Source: Poritiphilus flavus (GTDB taxonomy: Bacteria > Bacteroidota > Bacteroidia > Flavobacteriales > Flavobacteriaceae). From it: a DNA stretch of 64,000 nucleotides. The first letter of the stretch is position 1, and each line of letters begins with the position of its first letter. Made by a program: the position numbers and the translations under genes. The stretch lies in the NCBI RefSeq assembly GCF_009901585.1, contig NZ_WXYO01000003.1, positions 248,001 to 312,000 of the forward strand. Reading direction: 5' to 3'. Positions 25,959 through 36,619 of this stretch are shown here, piece after piece. A model generated the notes under the pieces. The model was not told the origin of the DNA and searched no databases. It saw nothing but the letters and a program-made list of their open reading frames with translations.

Positions 25959-27623
25959 ATGAAGGAATTGATTGAACGACTATACCCTGACCAGCTTGAC
26001 AGCGTATTGGAAGGGATCTCCCGGCTACTGGATAAGTACGGCTTTCGGGCTGCCGAGGATGGGCGATATCGGGGTTTGACCCACAAAGATGCCATACTCA
26101 TTACTTATGGAGATGCGATACAGCAAGAGGGGGAGAATCCCTTGTATACCTTAAAGCGATTTTCATCCCGCTATTTAAAGGGGAGGATCAACACCGTACA
26201 TCTCTTACCCTGCTTTCCGTATACCTCGGATGACGGATTCAGTGTTACCGACTATTACCAGATAGACCCCGGTCTGGGGAATTGGAAAGATATCGAAGCC
26301 TTAAAAAGGCATTTTGACCTTATGTTCGATGCCGTTGTCAACCACATTTCCCAGGGATCTGACTGGTTTCAAGGATTTTTGAAAGGGGAAGAGGCCTACC
26401 GGGACTATTTTATCGAAGCCGATCCTGACGAAGATCACAGCCAGGTAGTAAGGCCCAGGGCGCTTCCCTTATTGCATGAATTTGACAAGCAAGGTGAGGC
26501 CGTACATATCTGGACCACCTTTAGCCGGGACCAGGTAGACCTGAACTACGCCAATTACAAGGTTTTTCTTCATGTGCTGGATGTATTGCTTTTCTACGTA
26601 TCTCAGGGAGCGCGCTTTATTCGTCTTGATGCGATCGCTTTTCTATGGAAGAAAGCGGGGACCAGTTGTATTCATCTGGAGGAGACCCATTTGGTCATCC
26701 AGGCCTATAGAGAGGTTTTGGACAGTATTGAAGGAGAAACCTTTTTGATAACGGAGACCAATGTGCCCCATAAGGAGAATATTTCCTATTTCGGGAATGG
26801 TACGAATGAGGCTCATATGGTATATAATTTTACCTTGCCGCCGCTTTTGGCTCTGGCTATCCATAAACAAGATCCCGCAGACCTGATTAACTGGGCCGGC
26901 AGCCTTGACCTTCCGGGAGACAAGGTTTGCTTTTTTAATTTTACCGCCAGTCATGACGGGGTAGGGGTAAGGCCGCTTCAGGGTATCGTGCCTCAGGAGG
27001 AAATCAATTTTCTGGCGGAGAAGGCCATTGCGCATGGCGGTTTTGTGTCGTATAAGGACAACGGAGATGGCACCAGGTCTCCATATGAATTGAATTGCAA
27101 CTATATGGACCTGCTGACCCATGCAACTGAGCCACTCGATTTAAGGGTTAGGCGCTTTCTGCTAAGTCAATCAGTAATGCTATGTATGCCGGGGGTTCCC
27201 GGGGTATATTATCATTCCTTGCTCGGTTCCGAAAACGACAGGGATGCTGCCCTGGATTCCAGGATCAACAGAAGGATCAACAGGGCCAAACTGCAATTTG
27301 ATGAGCTGGAGCAGGAGTTGCAGGGAAACGACACGGTTCGGGTTAAAGTCTTTGAGCAATACTCCAAAATGCTGGAAAAAAGGACTGAAGAACCGCTATT
27401 TCACCCGGCAGCCGGGGCGAATTACAGTCAGTCAGGAAACGTCTTATGTATTGAACGCACTGATGGAGACAATGTGCTTTACGGCCTTCACAACTTTTCG
27501 GATCAGGCTGTAGCGCTACAAAATAAGGCTGCTGCAGTGCGTGATCTGCTTAATGAGGTGGATATTTCCGAGAACGATTGGAATTTAGAACCTTTTGGTT
27601 TTCTTTGGTTAAAGAAACTTTAG
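25959..27623 (+). CDS. GH13_18 sugar phosphorylase, probable glucosylglycerate phosphorylase
   Basis: 554 residues. A TIM-barrel glycosidase of subfamily GH13_18 (sucrose phosphorylase type): INTVHLLPCFPYTSDDGFSV, DAVVNHIS, nucleophile Asp224 in IRLDAIAF, acid/base Glu266 in ITETNVPH and third Asp333 in TASHDGVGVRPL. Members phosphorolyse sucrose, sucrose-6F-phosphate, glucosylglycerol or glucosylglycerate, releasing glucose 1-phosphate. Because a glycerate kinase starts 3 nt downstream and a symporter lies just upstream, glucosylglycerate is the best-supported substrate: it would yield glucose 1-phosphate and D-glycerate. Sucrose cannot be excluded without the acceptor-loop residues being compared. 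Confidence 0.88.
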   Translation: MKELIERLYPDQLDSVLEGISRLLDKYGFRAAEDGRYRGLTHKDAILITYGDAIQQEGENPLYTLKRFSSRYLKGRINTVHLLPCFPYTSDDGFSVTDYYQIDPGLGNWKDIEALKRHFDLMFDAVVNHISQGSDWFQGFLKGEEAYRDYFIEADPDEDHSQVVRPRALPLLHEFDKQGEAVHIWTTFSRDQVDLNYANYKVFLHVLDVLLFYVSQGARFIRLDAIAFLWKKAGTSCIHLEETHLVIQAYREVLDSIEGETFLITETNVPHKENISYFGNGTNEAHMVYNFTLPPLLALAIHKQDPADLINWAGSLDLPGDKVCFFNFTASHDGVGVRPLQGIVPQEEINFLAEKAIAHGGFVSYKDNGDGTRSPYELNCNYMDLLTHATEPLDLRVRRFLLSQSVMLCMPGVPGVYYHSLLGSENDRDAALDSRINRRINRAKLQFDELEQELQGNDTVRVKVFEQYSKMLEKRTEEPLFHPAAGANYSQSGNVLCIERTDGDNVLYGLHNFSDQAVALQNKAAAVRDLLNEVDISENDWNLEPFGFLWLKKL

Positions 27624-27626
27624 CTT

Positions 27627-28751
27627 ATGCGATTTCTATTGATACCGGATAAATTTAAAGGCTCCCTGAGTGCCAGGGACGTTATTCAGGCCATTTCTGA
27701 AGGCATAGTTGAGGCCCGGCCATCGGCACAATTTCATCACATTCTTGCTTCAGACGGAGGTGATGGTTTTCTGGATGCGGTAAGGAATTATCTGGAAGTG
27801 GAAAGGATCATTGTGGATACCCTGGATCCGCTTGGCAGACCAGTACAGGCACCTTACTTATACGACTCGCAAAATCAGACTGCGTACCTGGAACTCGCGG
27901 CCGCATCAGGGCTGGTTTTGCTTAAGGAGGAAGAGCGTGATGCGATGCAAACCTCCACCATAGGTTCCGGTATTCAGATCCAACACGCAATTTCCAAAGG
28001 AGCCAGAAGAGTCTATCTGGGATTAGGAGGTAGCGCGACCAACGACGGTGGCATGGGTATGGCCAGTACGCTGGGCTATAAGTTCCTGGATCAATATGGA
28101 AATGCATTGGAACCTACCGGAGCCAATCTCCGTTTAGTACAGCACATTGATGAGTCTGAGGTTTCTCCCAACTTGGGTGAAATTTCTTTCTTTGCGATAA
28201 ACGATGTCAACAACCCTTTATATGGCCCTGAAGGTGCTGCCTATGTATATGCGGAGCAGAAAGGGGCAGATCAGAAGGAGATAGGGCTGCTTGATGACGG
28301 ATTAAAGCAACTGCACAAGACGGTTGCCAGGATACTGGAAAAAGAGGTTGCTGATGTGCCCGGGAGTGGGGCGGCAGGAGGCTCTGCATTTGGACTAAAA
28401 GCCTTCTTTGGAGCGGAATACATCAGTGGGATTGACTTTATCCTCAACCTGGCCGGGGCAGACCGCTTATTGGAAGAAGAAAAGATCGATTTTATTATTA
28501 CCGGGGAAGGTCGTATAGACGATCAAACGCTACATGGAAAACTTATCAGCGGAGTGTTGACATTAGGACAACGATATGAGGTTCCGGTCATGGCCGTTTG
28601 TGGAATGTTGGATACGGATTCCGCCATACTTAAGAAGCAGGGTTTAAAGGAGATCCTTGAGGTTAGGGATCCGGAAAAACCCTTGTCCTATAACATGGAA
28701 AACGCCTTTATGCTCATTAAAAAGGCATTTTCAGACTTTTTTAGGCAGTAA
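27627..28751 (+). CDS. Glycerate kinase
   Basis: 374 residues of the GarK/GlxK (glycerate kinase type-1) family. LIPDKFKGSLSARDV at the start, ASDGGDGFLDA, GLGGSATNDGGMGMASTLGYKF and FIITGEGRIDDQTLHGK are family landmarks. It phosphorylates D-glycerate (2-phosphoglycerate in most members of this family), feeding lower glycolysis. Three nt separate it from the phosphorylase gene, the basis for the glucosylglycerate model. It is convergent with the DUF4249 gene, one nt apart. Confidence 0.93.
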   Translation: MRFLLIPDKFKGSLSARDVIQAISEGIVEARPSAQFHHILASDGGDGFLDAVRNYLEVERIIVDTLDPLGRPVQAPYLYDSQNQTAYLELAAASGLVLLKEEERDAMQTSTIGSGIQIQHAISKGARRVYLGLGGSATNDGGMGMASTLGYKFLDQYGNALEPTGANLRLVQHIDESEVSPNLGEISFFAINDVNNPLYGPEGAAYVYAEQKGADQKEIGLLDDGLKQLHKTVARILEKEVADVPGSGAAGGSAFGLKAFFGAEYISGIDFILNLAGADRLLEEEKIDFIITGEGRIDDQTLHGKLISGVLTLGQRYEVPVMAVCGMLDTDSAILKKQGLKEILEVRDPEKPLSYNMENAFMLIKKAFSDFFRQ

Positions 28752-28752
28752 C

Positions 28753-29691
28753 TCAGGGTACCGTAATCGAAGCTTTAAATTCCTGTACGATCGCAAAATA
28801 TCCTAAGGGGAAATCGTTGGGCCTGCCCACATTATCCACTATATCTATATTGTCCAGTCCGGTGATATCAAATACATTCCCCCGTACAGTAGCAACGGGC
28901 ACCTGAAAAGGACCCTGATCGTCCTCGCTTTGAACGATCAATTGGTTCATATAGTTGTGAAAGTTACGGTCTGCACCAAGTATACTGACTTCCAGCTCAG
29001 TACCTGATTCAAATTCCATGTCGTAGAAATAGGAAAATGAAAACTGCTGTCCTTTGTAAAACTCATCTTCGGATACCAGAAATTCGTTGAACCCAAAATC
29101 TATAACGTAAAAATTATCGCGGTCCGGATCGTCGGTATAGGTAATAATGAGCTCTGTTTCCTCCTCGTCAAACAGTGTACCGTCTCCTATGGCGAGGTTA
29201 TCGATAGGTACGGAAGGGGCGTATCTGGTTTGGGCCGCGTAGCGTTTGCCCTGATGATCGATGATCAAAGTGTATAGAACATCGGATTGTGTCTGCGTAG
29301 TGGGTATGCGCTGGTCCACGGTAAAATTGGGATCCGGTTCGTAAATACCGCTTCCTGCCGGGTTTTCCCACAGGCTGGAAGTTCTGGCGAATAGCAACTC
29401 ACCTTCTTCGTCAAAGAACTCCTGAATGATGAGCAGGTTATCATCCGCACTGGTCGTGGGGATGTCTCCGAAGAAGTTACTGGTCAGGCTCAATCTTACT
29501 TCCACCGGAACAAAAGGGGCTTCAGTATCCACGCGCATAAGGGCATTGACAATTAGCCTGGGTGGTTCAGATGGTGTTTCCACATCGATCACGTCTTCAC
29601 AGGACAAACTGCCTAAAACTGCAAAGACCGAAGCGAACAAGAACCCTTTGGAGAATAATCTGCGATTGTCGTTATTTTTAGATCTTATCAT
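28753..29691 (-). CDS. DUF4249 family lipoprotein
   Basis: 312 residues with a lipobox (LGSLSC, Cys31) followed by acidic EDVIDVE, as expected for a surface lipoprotein. The beginning of the mature part, VIDVETPSEPPRLIVNALM, is the DUF4249 hallmark; the rest is beta-rich. Proteins of this family are encoded next to TonB-dependent receptors and probably act as surface partners of the receptor. Here it starts 19 nt after the receptor gene. Confidence 0.9.
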   Translation of the reverse strand: MIRSKNNDNRRLFSKGFLFASVFAVLGSLSCEDVIDVETPSEPPRLIVNALMRVDTEAPFVPVEVRLSLTSNFFGDIPTTSADDNLLIIQEFFDEEGELLFARTSSLWENPAGSGIYEPDPNFTVDQRIPTTQTQSDVLYTLIIDHQGKRYAAQTRYAPSVPIDNLAIGDGTLFDEEETELIITYTDDPDRDNFYVIDFGFNEFLVSEDEFYKGQQFSFSYFYDMEFESGTELEVSILGADRNFHNYMNQLIVQSEDDQGPFQVPVATVRGNVFDITGLDNIDIVDNVGRPNDFPLGYFAIVQEFKASITVP

Positions 29692-29710
29692 GGCGATGTG
29701 ATCCTTATAG

Positions 29711-32113
29711 TTAAAAGCTGAAATTATAAGTTACTGCCGGCACAATCCCAAATATGGAGGTTCTGACGGCTTCGTTTACGCCTGTATCCTGATTTCGTCT
29801 GAAATTTATAGATGCGGCATTTCGTCTGTTATATACATTGTAAATACTGAACACCCATTCGGATCTCCATTTACTACCTGGTTTCTGTTTATTCTTAAGA
29901 GTGGCAGCAATATCCAGCCTGTGGAAGTCAGGAAGTCGTTCTGTATTTCTCAAGCCAAAATAAGGGACTACCAGTCCTTCAAATTCAAACTGACCTACCG
30001 GATAATTAGTCGGCTGCCCGGTTTGAAAAATAAAATTAGAATTAAAACTCCATTTGTCGTTTAATTCAAAATTTCCGTAGAAGGAAAGATCATGGGTCTT
30101 ATCGAAAGGGGTACTATACCATTCCCCAAAATTTATTCCGGTTTCCAAATTGCTTCTCCCGTTATCTATTACGGCCTCCCGTCCCTCTGTGCGTTGCTCG
30201 GAGCGCGATAGGGTATAAGCCAGCCATCCCTGGAATCTGCCCTCATTTTTTCTCAGTAGAATTTCCAGGCCATAAGCCCGTGCCACTCCATTGAGAATAA
30301 CCTGTTCTATAGCATTATTCGCGATTAGGTTGGCCCCGTCTATATAATCGATACGGTTTTGAATGTCTTTGTAAAAAGCTTCGGTTTCAAAGCTGTATTC
30401 CCCTCCCTTGATATCCCGAAAATATCCAATAGCGTACTGATCCAGTAGTTGGGGTTCTATATAGGGGCCACTGGGTGTCCAAACATCCAGGGGAGTAGGG
30501 GAGCTGGTATTAGAAAGCAGATGCAAATATTGGGCAATACGGGTATAACTTGCTTTGATGGAACTTTTTTCGTTCAGTGTATATGCCATTGAGATCCTCG
30601 GTTCCAGGTTGGAAAAGCTTTTGAGCGTTTCTCTTCTTGAGGATTCCAGGGTATCTATGGGAGTGGCTTCTTCGTAAACCAATTGAAAGGGATCGAAATC
30701 TACGGCCCGGTCATTTTCATAAAGAAACAATTCATCCTGGCCAAAGCGATTAAAATGGCTGAAGCGCAGTCCGTATTGCACGCTGAGCTTATCCGTAATC
30801 TGGTGTTCTACATCAATGTAAGCCGCAGCCTCATTGGCGTATTTTTTGATTAGTTGCTCTTCAAGTATCCCGGATTCCGGGCTGTTCGGTTCAATCTTAC
30901 CAGGGTTGAAACTATAGTAGATATTGTTAACTCCGTAGTTGATCTGCAAGTCGTCATTGAGGTAATGTTTCAGATCGTACTTAAGATTGAAATTCTGAAT
31001 CCCCGAGTTCCACTCAAATCCGACAAAGTCCAGCTCCAGGCCGTAGAAATAGTCGGAGTAGATTAGCGATAGGTTGGAAAACAGCTTGTCCGAAAACAGA
31101 TGGTTCCATCTGAAATTCAGTACGGCATTACCGTAAACATTAACAAAACTGTCGTTTACACTAAAGAGGTCGCGTCCAAAATATCCCGAGAGAAAGATGT
31201 TGTTGTTCTCATTGATGCGGTAGTTCAATTTGGTGTTCAGATCGTAGAAATAAGCCTTGTTGTTAATATCGAACAACGGAAGAAAAAAATGCGCATAAGA
31301 GGCCCTGCCACCCACCAGGAAAGCAGCCCTGTCTTTTACGATAGGTCCTTCCGCCAGCAGTCTGCTGGCTACAGCCCCTATTCCGCCGTTCATTTTAAAT
31401 TCCTTGCTATTACCTTCTTTCTGGAAGATCTCAAGTACGGAAGATACACGTCCGCCGTACCTGGACGGGATACCTCCCTTAAAAAGCTTTACATCCTTGA
31501 TAGCGTCGGGGTTAAAGACTGAGAAAAGTCCAAAGAGGTGAGACGAATTGAAAATGGTAGCCTCGTCCAATAAGATCAGGTTTTGATCTGCTGCACCACC
31601 CCGTACGTTAAATCCGGAAGCACCTTCCCCGGCACTGGTAACCCCGGGTAGCAGCAATATGGATTTGATCACATCGGCCTCCCCCAGTAGTACAGGGATC
31701 TTTTTGATGGTCTGCACCGCCATGGTACTAACACTCATCTGGGGTTTGCGGATATCCATACGTTCTACATTTTCGGTCACCACCACTTCTTCCAACTGTT
31801 CCGCTTCTTCAGCCAGCTGGAAGTTTATCTTTTGGTTCTGGGTAAACGAGATGGTCTGTACAATATCCTGGAACCCTAAATAACTGACCTGCACCCTGTA
31901 TTCGCCTTCAGGTAATGTAAGGGAGTAAAAACCGTATTCATTGGTGGTCACTCCGGTACACAATTCAGGGACAATAATAGACACCCCTATGAGGGTTTCG
32001 TTACTTGAAGCTTCGGTAATGGTACCGCTTAAAGTGTACTTTTGCTGAGCATAAATTTGAACTGAAAAAAGTAGGCCTAAGACAGGCAGCAGTCTCCTGA
32101 AAGTTGGGTGCAT
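29711..32113 (-). CDS. TonB-dependent receptor with CarboxypepD_reg domain
   Basis: 800 residues. Signal peptide (1-22), a CarboxypepD_reg-like beta-sandwich (about 26-110: YTLSGTITEASSNETLIGVSI), then the plug domain (about 125-240: ADVIKSILLLPGVTSAGEGASGFNVRGG-type) and a 22-strand barrel ending in VPAVTYNFSF with the terminal Phe. It imports an unknown ligand across the outer membrane with TonB energy. It is followed by its DUF4249 partner; no SusCD-like glycan genes are near. The ligand may be a siderophore, peptide or other compound. Confidence 0.93.
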   Translation of the reverse strand: MHPTFRRLLPVLGLLFSVQIYAQQKYTLSGTITEASSNETLIGVSIIVPELCTGVTTNEYGFYSLTLPEGEYRVQVSYLGFQDIVQTISFTQNQKINFQLAEEAEQLEEVVVTENVERMDIRKPQMSVSTMAVQTIKKIPVLLGEADVIKSILLLPGVTSAGEGASGFNVRGGAADQNLILLDEATIFNSSHLFGLFSVFNPDAIKDVKLFKGGIPSRYGGRVSSVLEIFQKEGNSKEFKMNGGIGAVASRLLAEGPIVKDRAAFLVGGRASYAHFFLPLFDINNKAYFYDLNTKLNYRINENNNIFLSGYFGRDLFSVNDSFVNVYGNAVLNFRWNHLFSDKLFSNLSLIYSDYFYGLELDFVGFEWNSGIQNFNLKYDLKHYLNDDLQINYGVNNIYYSFNPGKIEPNSPESGILEEQLIKKYANEAAAYIDVEHQITDKLSVQYGLRFSHFNRFGQDELFLYENDRAVDFDPFQLVYEEATPIDTLESSRRETLKSFSNLEPRISMAYTLNEKSSIKASYTRIAQYLHLLSNTSSPTPLDVWTPSGPYIEPQLLDQYAIGYFRDIKGGEYSFETEAFYKDIQNRIDYIDGANLIANNAIEQVILNGVARAYGLEILLRKNEGRFQGWLAYTLSRSEQRTEGREAVIDNGRSNLETGINFGEWYSTPFDKTHDLSFYGNFELNDKWSFNSNFIFQTGQPTNYPVGQFEFEGLVVPYFGLRNTERLPDFHRLDIAATLKNKQKPGSKWRSEWVFSIYNVYNRRNAASINFRRNQDTGVNEAVRTSIFGIVPAVTYNFSF

Positions 32114-32180
32114 TCCAGCAATTTTTTCTAAAAGTAAAAAAGAAATTTCAAAAAGCTGGAAAATCTAACAGCATTAAATA

Positions 32181-32206
32181 AAAAAGCCCGGCAATTACCG
32201 GGCTAA
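32181..32206 (-). terminator. Terminator of icd
   Basis: AGCCCGG (32185-32191) pairs with CCGGGCT (32198-32204). On the minus strand a T-run follows; 22 nt past the icd stop. Confidence 0.75.
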
Positions 32207-32226
32207 TTCTTAAAATACCTTTAAAA

Positions 32227-34452
<2,226 letters not shown>

Positions 34453-34468
34453 TTACTTTAAAGCGGAG

Positions 34469-34476
34469 CAAATATA
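34469..34476 (-). promoter_or_regulatory. -7 box of the icd promoter
   Basis: Minus-strand TATATTTG, an exact TAnnTTTG match, 23 nt before the icd ATG. The -33 element is not clear. Confidence 0.45.
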
Positions 34477-34557
34477 CAACTTTAAACGAGCTGAAAGCAG
34501 CCTGAAATCGCGAAACTTTGAGGGAGTTCAAATTAGCTGAATACCAGCTATTAAAAA

Positions 34558-34600
34558 GACAAAAGCCATATCATTGCAACGCGTACACTGATATGGCTTT
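34558..34600 (-). terminator. Terminator-like hairpin upstream of icd
   Basis: AAAGCCATATCA pairs perfectly with TGATATGGCTTT around a 15-nt loop. On the minus strand TTTTGTCTTTTT follows. It separates the candidate ncRNA from icd. Confidence 0.6.
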
Positions 34601-34606
34601 CTAGAA

Positions 34607-34683
34607 ATAGCCTGCAAACTTTTGTTTTGTGCCGGAGCACAGAACCGCAACCATTGATTGCATTTGCGAAGCTATTTCGACGT
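34607..34683. repeat. Long imperfect hairpin with inner stem-loop
   Basis: GAAATAGC pairs with GCTATTTC, then after an unequal bulge (C against GAA) TGCAAA pairs with TTTGC. Within the loop TTTGTGC/GCACAGA pair around CGGA. The asymmetric double-stem design resembles the attC-like element at 2885-2952 but lacks its AAC/GTT ends. Confidence 0.5.
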
Positions 34684-34972
34684 TTGAAACATCTCCTGTC
34701 CTCAATTATTAAACCAAGTGACTTTCGATGCTTCTTCTTGTCGTTTAGTACCTTCCTATTAAGTCTAAAACCGAAGTTCTACATTTAACACAAGAGCACC
34801 CACATGTCGATCTGACAGCGACAGCCATCCTATCTTATGCTCACCTTTCTATTCTTTTCGGCTAACAAGTTAACTGATTATCCTAGTCCGGTTATCCAAC
34901 AATATAAGAACGTCAACTCTATAATGGCTCTCCTGATTTACCCTAGACAGGTATTTCCCTTGAACCATGAAA

Positions 34973-35003
34973 TAAAAGTAGCCTTTTTGTTCAAATTTCC
35001 AAA
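34973..35003 (-). promoter_or_regulatory. Promoter of the candidate ncRNA
   Basis: Minus-strand TTTG (35000-35003), exactly 19 nt spacer, then TACTTTTA (34973-34980), seven of eight matching TAnnTTTG. It is one of the better promoter matches in the window, yet no coding gene follows. Confidence 0.5.
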
Positions 35004-35108
35004 TTTTGTAAGCCATTAAAAATCAACAAGCTATGAACCGTGGTTATCAACAATTGTTCATAACTTCTTAGAGCAATATCTTCTTGTATAATATTGCCGG
35101 ATAACACA

Positions 35109-35137
35109 AAAAAATCGGCCTTTTAGGCCGATTTTTA
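35109..35137 (-). terminator. Terminator of the CarboxypepD-like gene
   Basis: AAAATCGGCC pairs with GGCCGATTTT around TTTTA, T-rich on both sides, 26 nt past the stop of the gene at 35163. Confidence 0.75.
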
Positions 35138-35162
35138 ATAATGTTCTTGTTCCTGCCAATGA

Positions 35163-36497
35163 TCAGGGTGCAGATTCTCCACCTGAGGTTTTGCTTCTGC
35201 GTAGCTGTCGTTGGATCTTCCTAATAGCAGACTCTATAGATTTTTCAGGTTCAATGATATTGTACTCTCCCCAGAAATCCGGATCAGAAAAACCGATGGC
35301 CTCTTCGCTGAGAATAATGGAAGACTTTATTCTTTCTTTTGATTTAGGAAATTCTCCTGCCAGGTTCTTTTCCCAGTCTGTAATCGCCATTTCACAGGTC
35401 ATACTGTAAACCGAGTTAAACAAACGCCTGTCCCAGTTCACTTTAAACTCAAGAAGCACATTACTGTATCCGTAATACCATTTACCATCTTTTTCCCTGT
35501 AATCCACCCTGTAGGCCACTTCGGTAGGATAAACTCTCGCATTCTTAGGTTTTTTGCGGACGAACATCCTGCTCGCTTTAACCTTATCCACAATGTTCAG
35601 GGAATAAATAGCGCTGGTCAGGATCTTCTTTTGCGCGTCGATATACAGTTTTCCTTCGTAAAGCGGCTCCAGAATGTTTGGCCTTTGCTTAAAGTTGATC
35701 ACAAAGATCAACTGATCATTTATTCGCGTAGAACGGTCAAAATTAAAGTCGTAGTAATCCAGGGTCTCAGGAGTAAAAATAAACTCGGGATACTTCATAA
35801 TATCCACAAAAAGAGCGTTAAATGGCCCGCCCTGTAATTTTAAAGCCAGGGTATCCAGTTTGTTGTAATCTGTGCTTTTACGTGCTTTAAACAGTTGTAC
35901 AGCATCACGCTTTTTAGAAGTATAAGGCGTTTTGTAAATGTTTACAACCGCCTCGGAAAGGGATACATTGCGCCGTCTTTTTTTGATGGTCTCCCGGTAG
36001 AAAGCAGTCATCAATGTGGGATCGTCAAAGTAATTCTCTCCTTTTTTTCTAAGGGTTTCCTTAACCAGGGTCACCGCGTCTCTTGGCACGGTAACGTCCA
36101 CCTCCGTCAATTCGGTGATGGAAACTTCCAGGGCTATCCTGTTGTTGTTATCCTTCAATTGAGATAATGGCAGCAATCTTGTCTTGTACCCCAGAAAGGA
36201 TACGGCAATATTGCCTTCCGTAGTACTCTTGGGTACTTTTAGTAAAAACTCTCCTTCCGTATTCGTAACCGTACTGATGTTGGTGCCTTCCAGTGTCAGG
36301 CTTGCGAAGATCAACGGTTTCTTATTGGATGCATCAACAACTTCTCCTTTGTACTGATTGAAGGACACCTCTTGTTGATCCTGATCTTCCTGAAATGCCC
36401 AGGAATTTGACGGAATAGCGACAAAAATCGCCAATATAAGCCCGAAAGCCAGGCCTGTCAGGCCTTTTCCAGTTCGTATTAATTGTATAATTCTCAT
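35163..36497 (-). CDS. CarboxypepD_reg-like domain protein (DUF5686-type)
   Basis: 444 residues from ATG 36497 (MRIIQLIRTGKG); nine extra upstream codons are less likely. A signal segment (LAFGLILAIFVAIPSNSWA) is followed by a CarboxypepD_reg-like sandwich (about 50-125: YKGEVVDASNKKPLIFASLTLEG, TNTEGEFLLKV, VSFLGYKT). The remaining 310 residues are beta-rich with basic patches (AFYRETIKKRRRNVSLSEAVV, IYSLNIVDKVKASRM). Proteins of this kind are periplasmic or outer-membrane associated, function unknown. It stands alone with its own terminator. Confidence 0.75.
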   Translation of the reverse strand: MRIIQLIRTGKGLTGLAFGLILAIFVAIPSNSWAFQEDQDQQEVSFNQYKGEVVDASNKKPLIFASLTLEGTNISTVTNTEGEFLLKVPKSTTEGNIAVSFLGYKTRLLPLSQLKDNNNRIALEVSITELTEVDVTVPRDAVTLVKETLRKKGENYFDDPTLMTAFYRETIKKRRRNVSLSEAVVNIYKTPYTSKKRDAVQLFKARKSTDYNKLDTLALKLQGGPFNALFVDIMKYPEFIFTPETLDYYDFNFDRSTRINDQLIFVINFKQRPNILEPLYEGKLYIDAQKKILTSAIYSLNIVDKVKASRMFVRKKPKNARVYPTEVAYRVDYREKDGKWYYGYSNVLLEFKVNWDRRLFNSVYSMTCEMAITDWEKNLAGEFPKSKERIKSSIILSEEAIGFSDPDFWGEYNIIEPEKSIESAIRKIQRQLRRSKTSGGESAP

Positions 36498-36619
36498 GAC
36501 ATAATTCTTTAGGGTAATAATCACACTTCATCATTAATTTACTACCTCTAAAATAGTGATTTTTAGCGACATAAACTTGCGAATCAGCCTTAAAGTGCTA
36601 TGAGTTAACCCTTTGTTAA

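Larger units (their letters stand above)
34555..34966 (-). ncRNA. Candidate non-coding RNA, about 410 nt
   Basis: The gap 34447-35162 has no convincing reading frame. On the minus strand a promoter (34973-35003) would start transcription near 34966, and a strong hairpin with T-run (34558-34600) would end it near 34555. Inside lies an imperfect long hairpin (34607-34683). I find no tmRNA tag frame, RNase P core or 6S-like open bubble, so the RNA is unassigned; it might also be a decayed gene remnant. Confidence 0.3.

Noticed and set aside
34555..34966. tmRNA, RNase P RNA or 6S RNA
   Set aside because: Length is in the right range, but no tag reading frame ending in ALAA-like codons, no tRNA-like ends, no RNase P conserved core and no 6S-type central bubble could be found.
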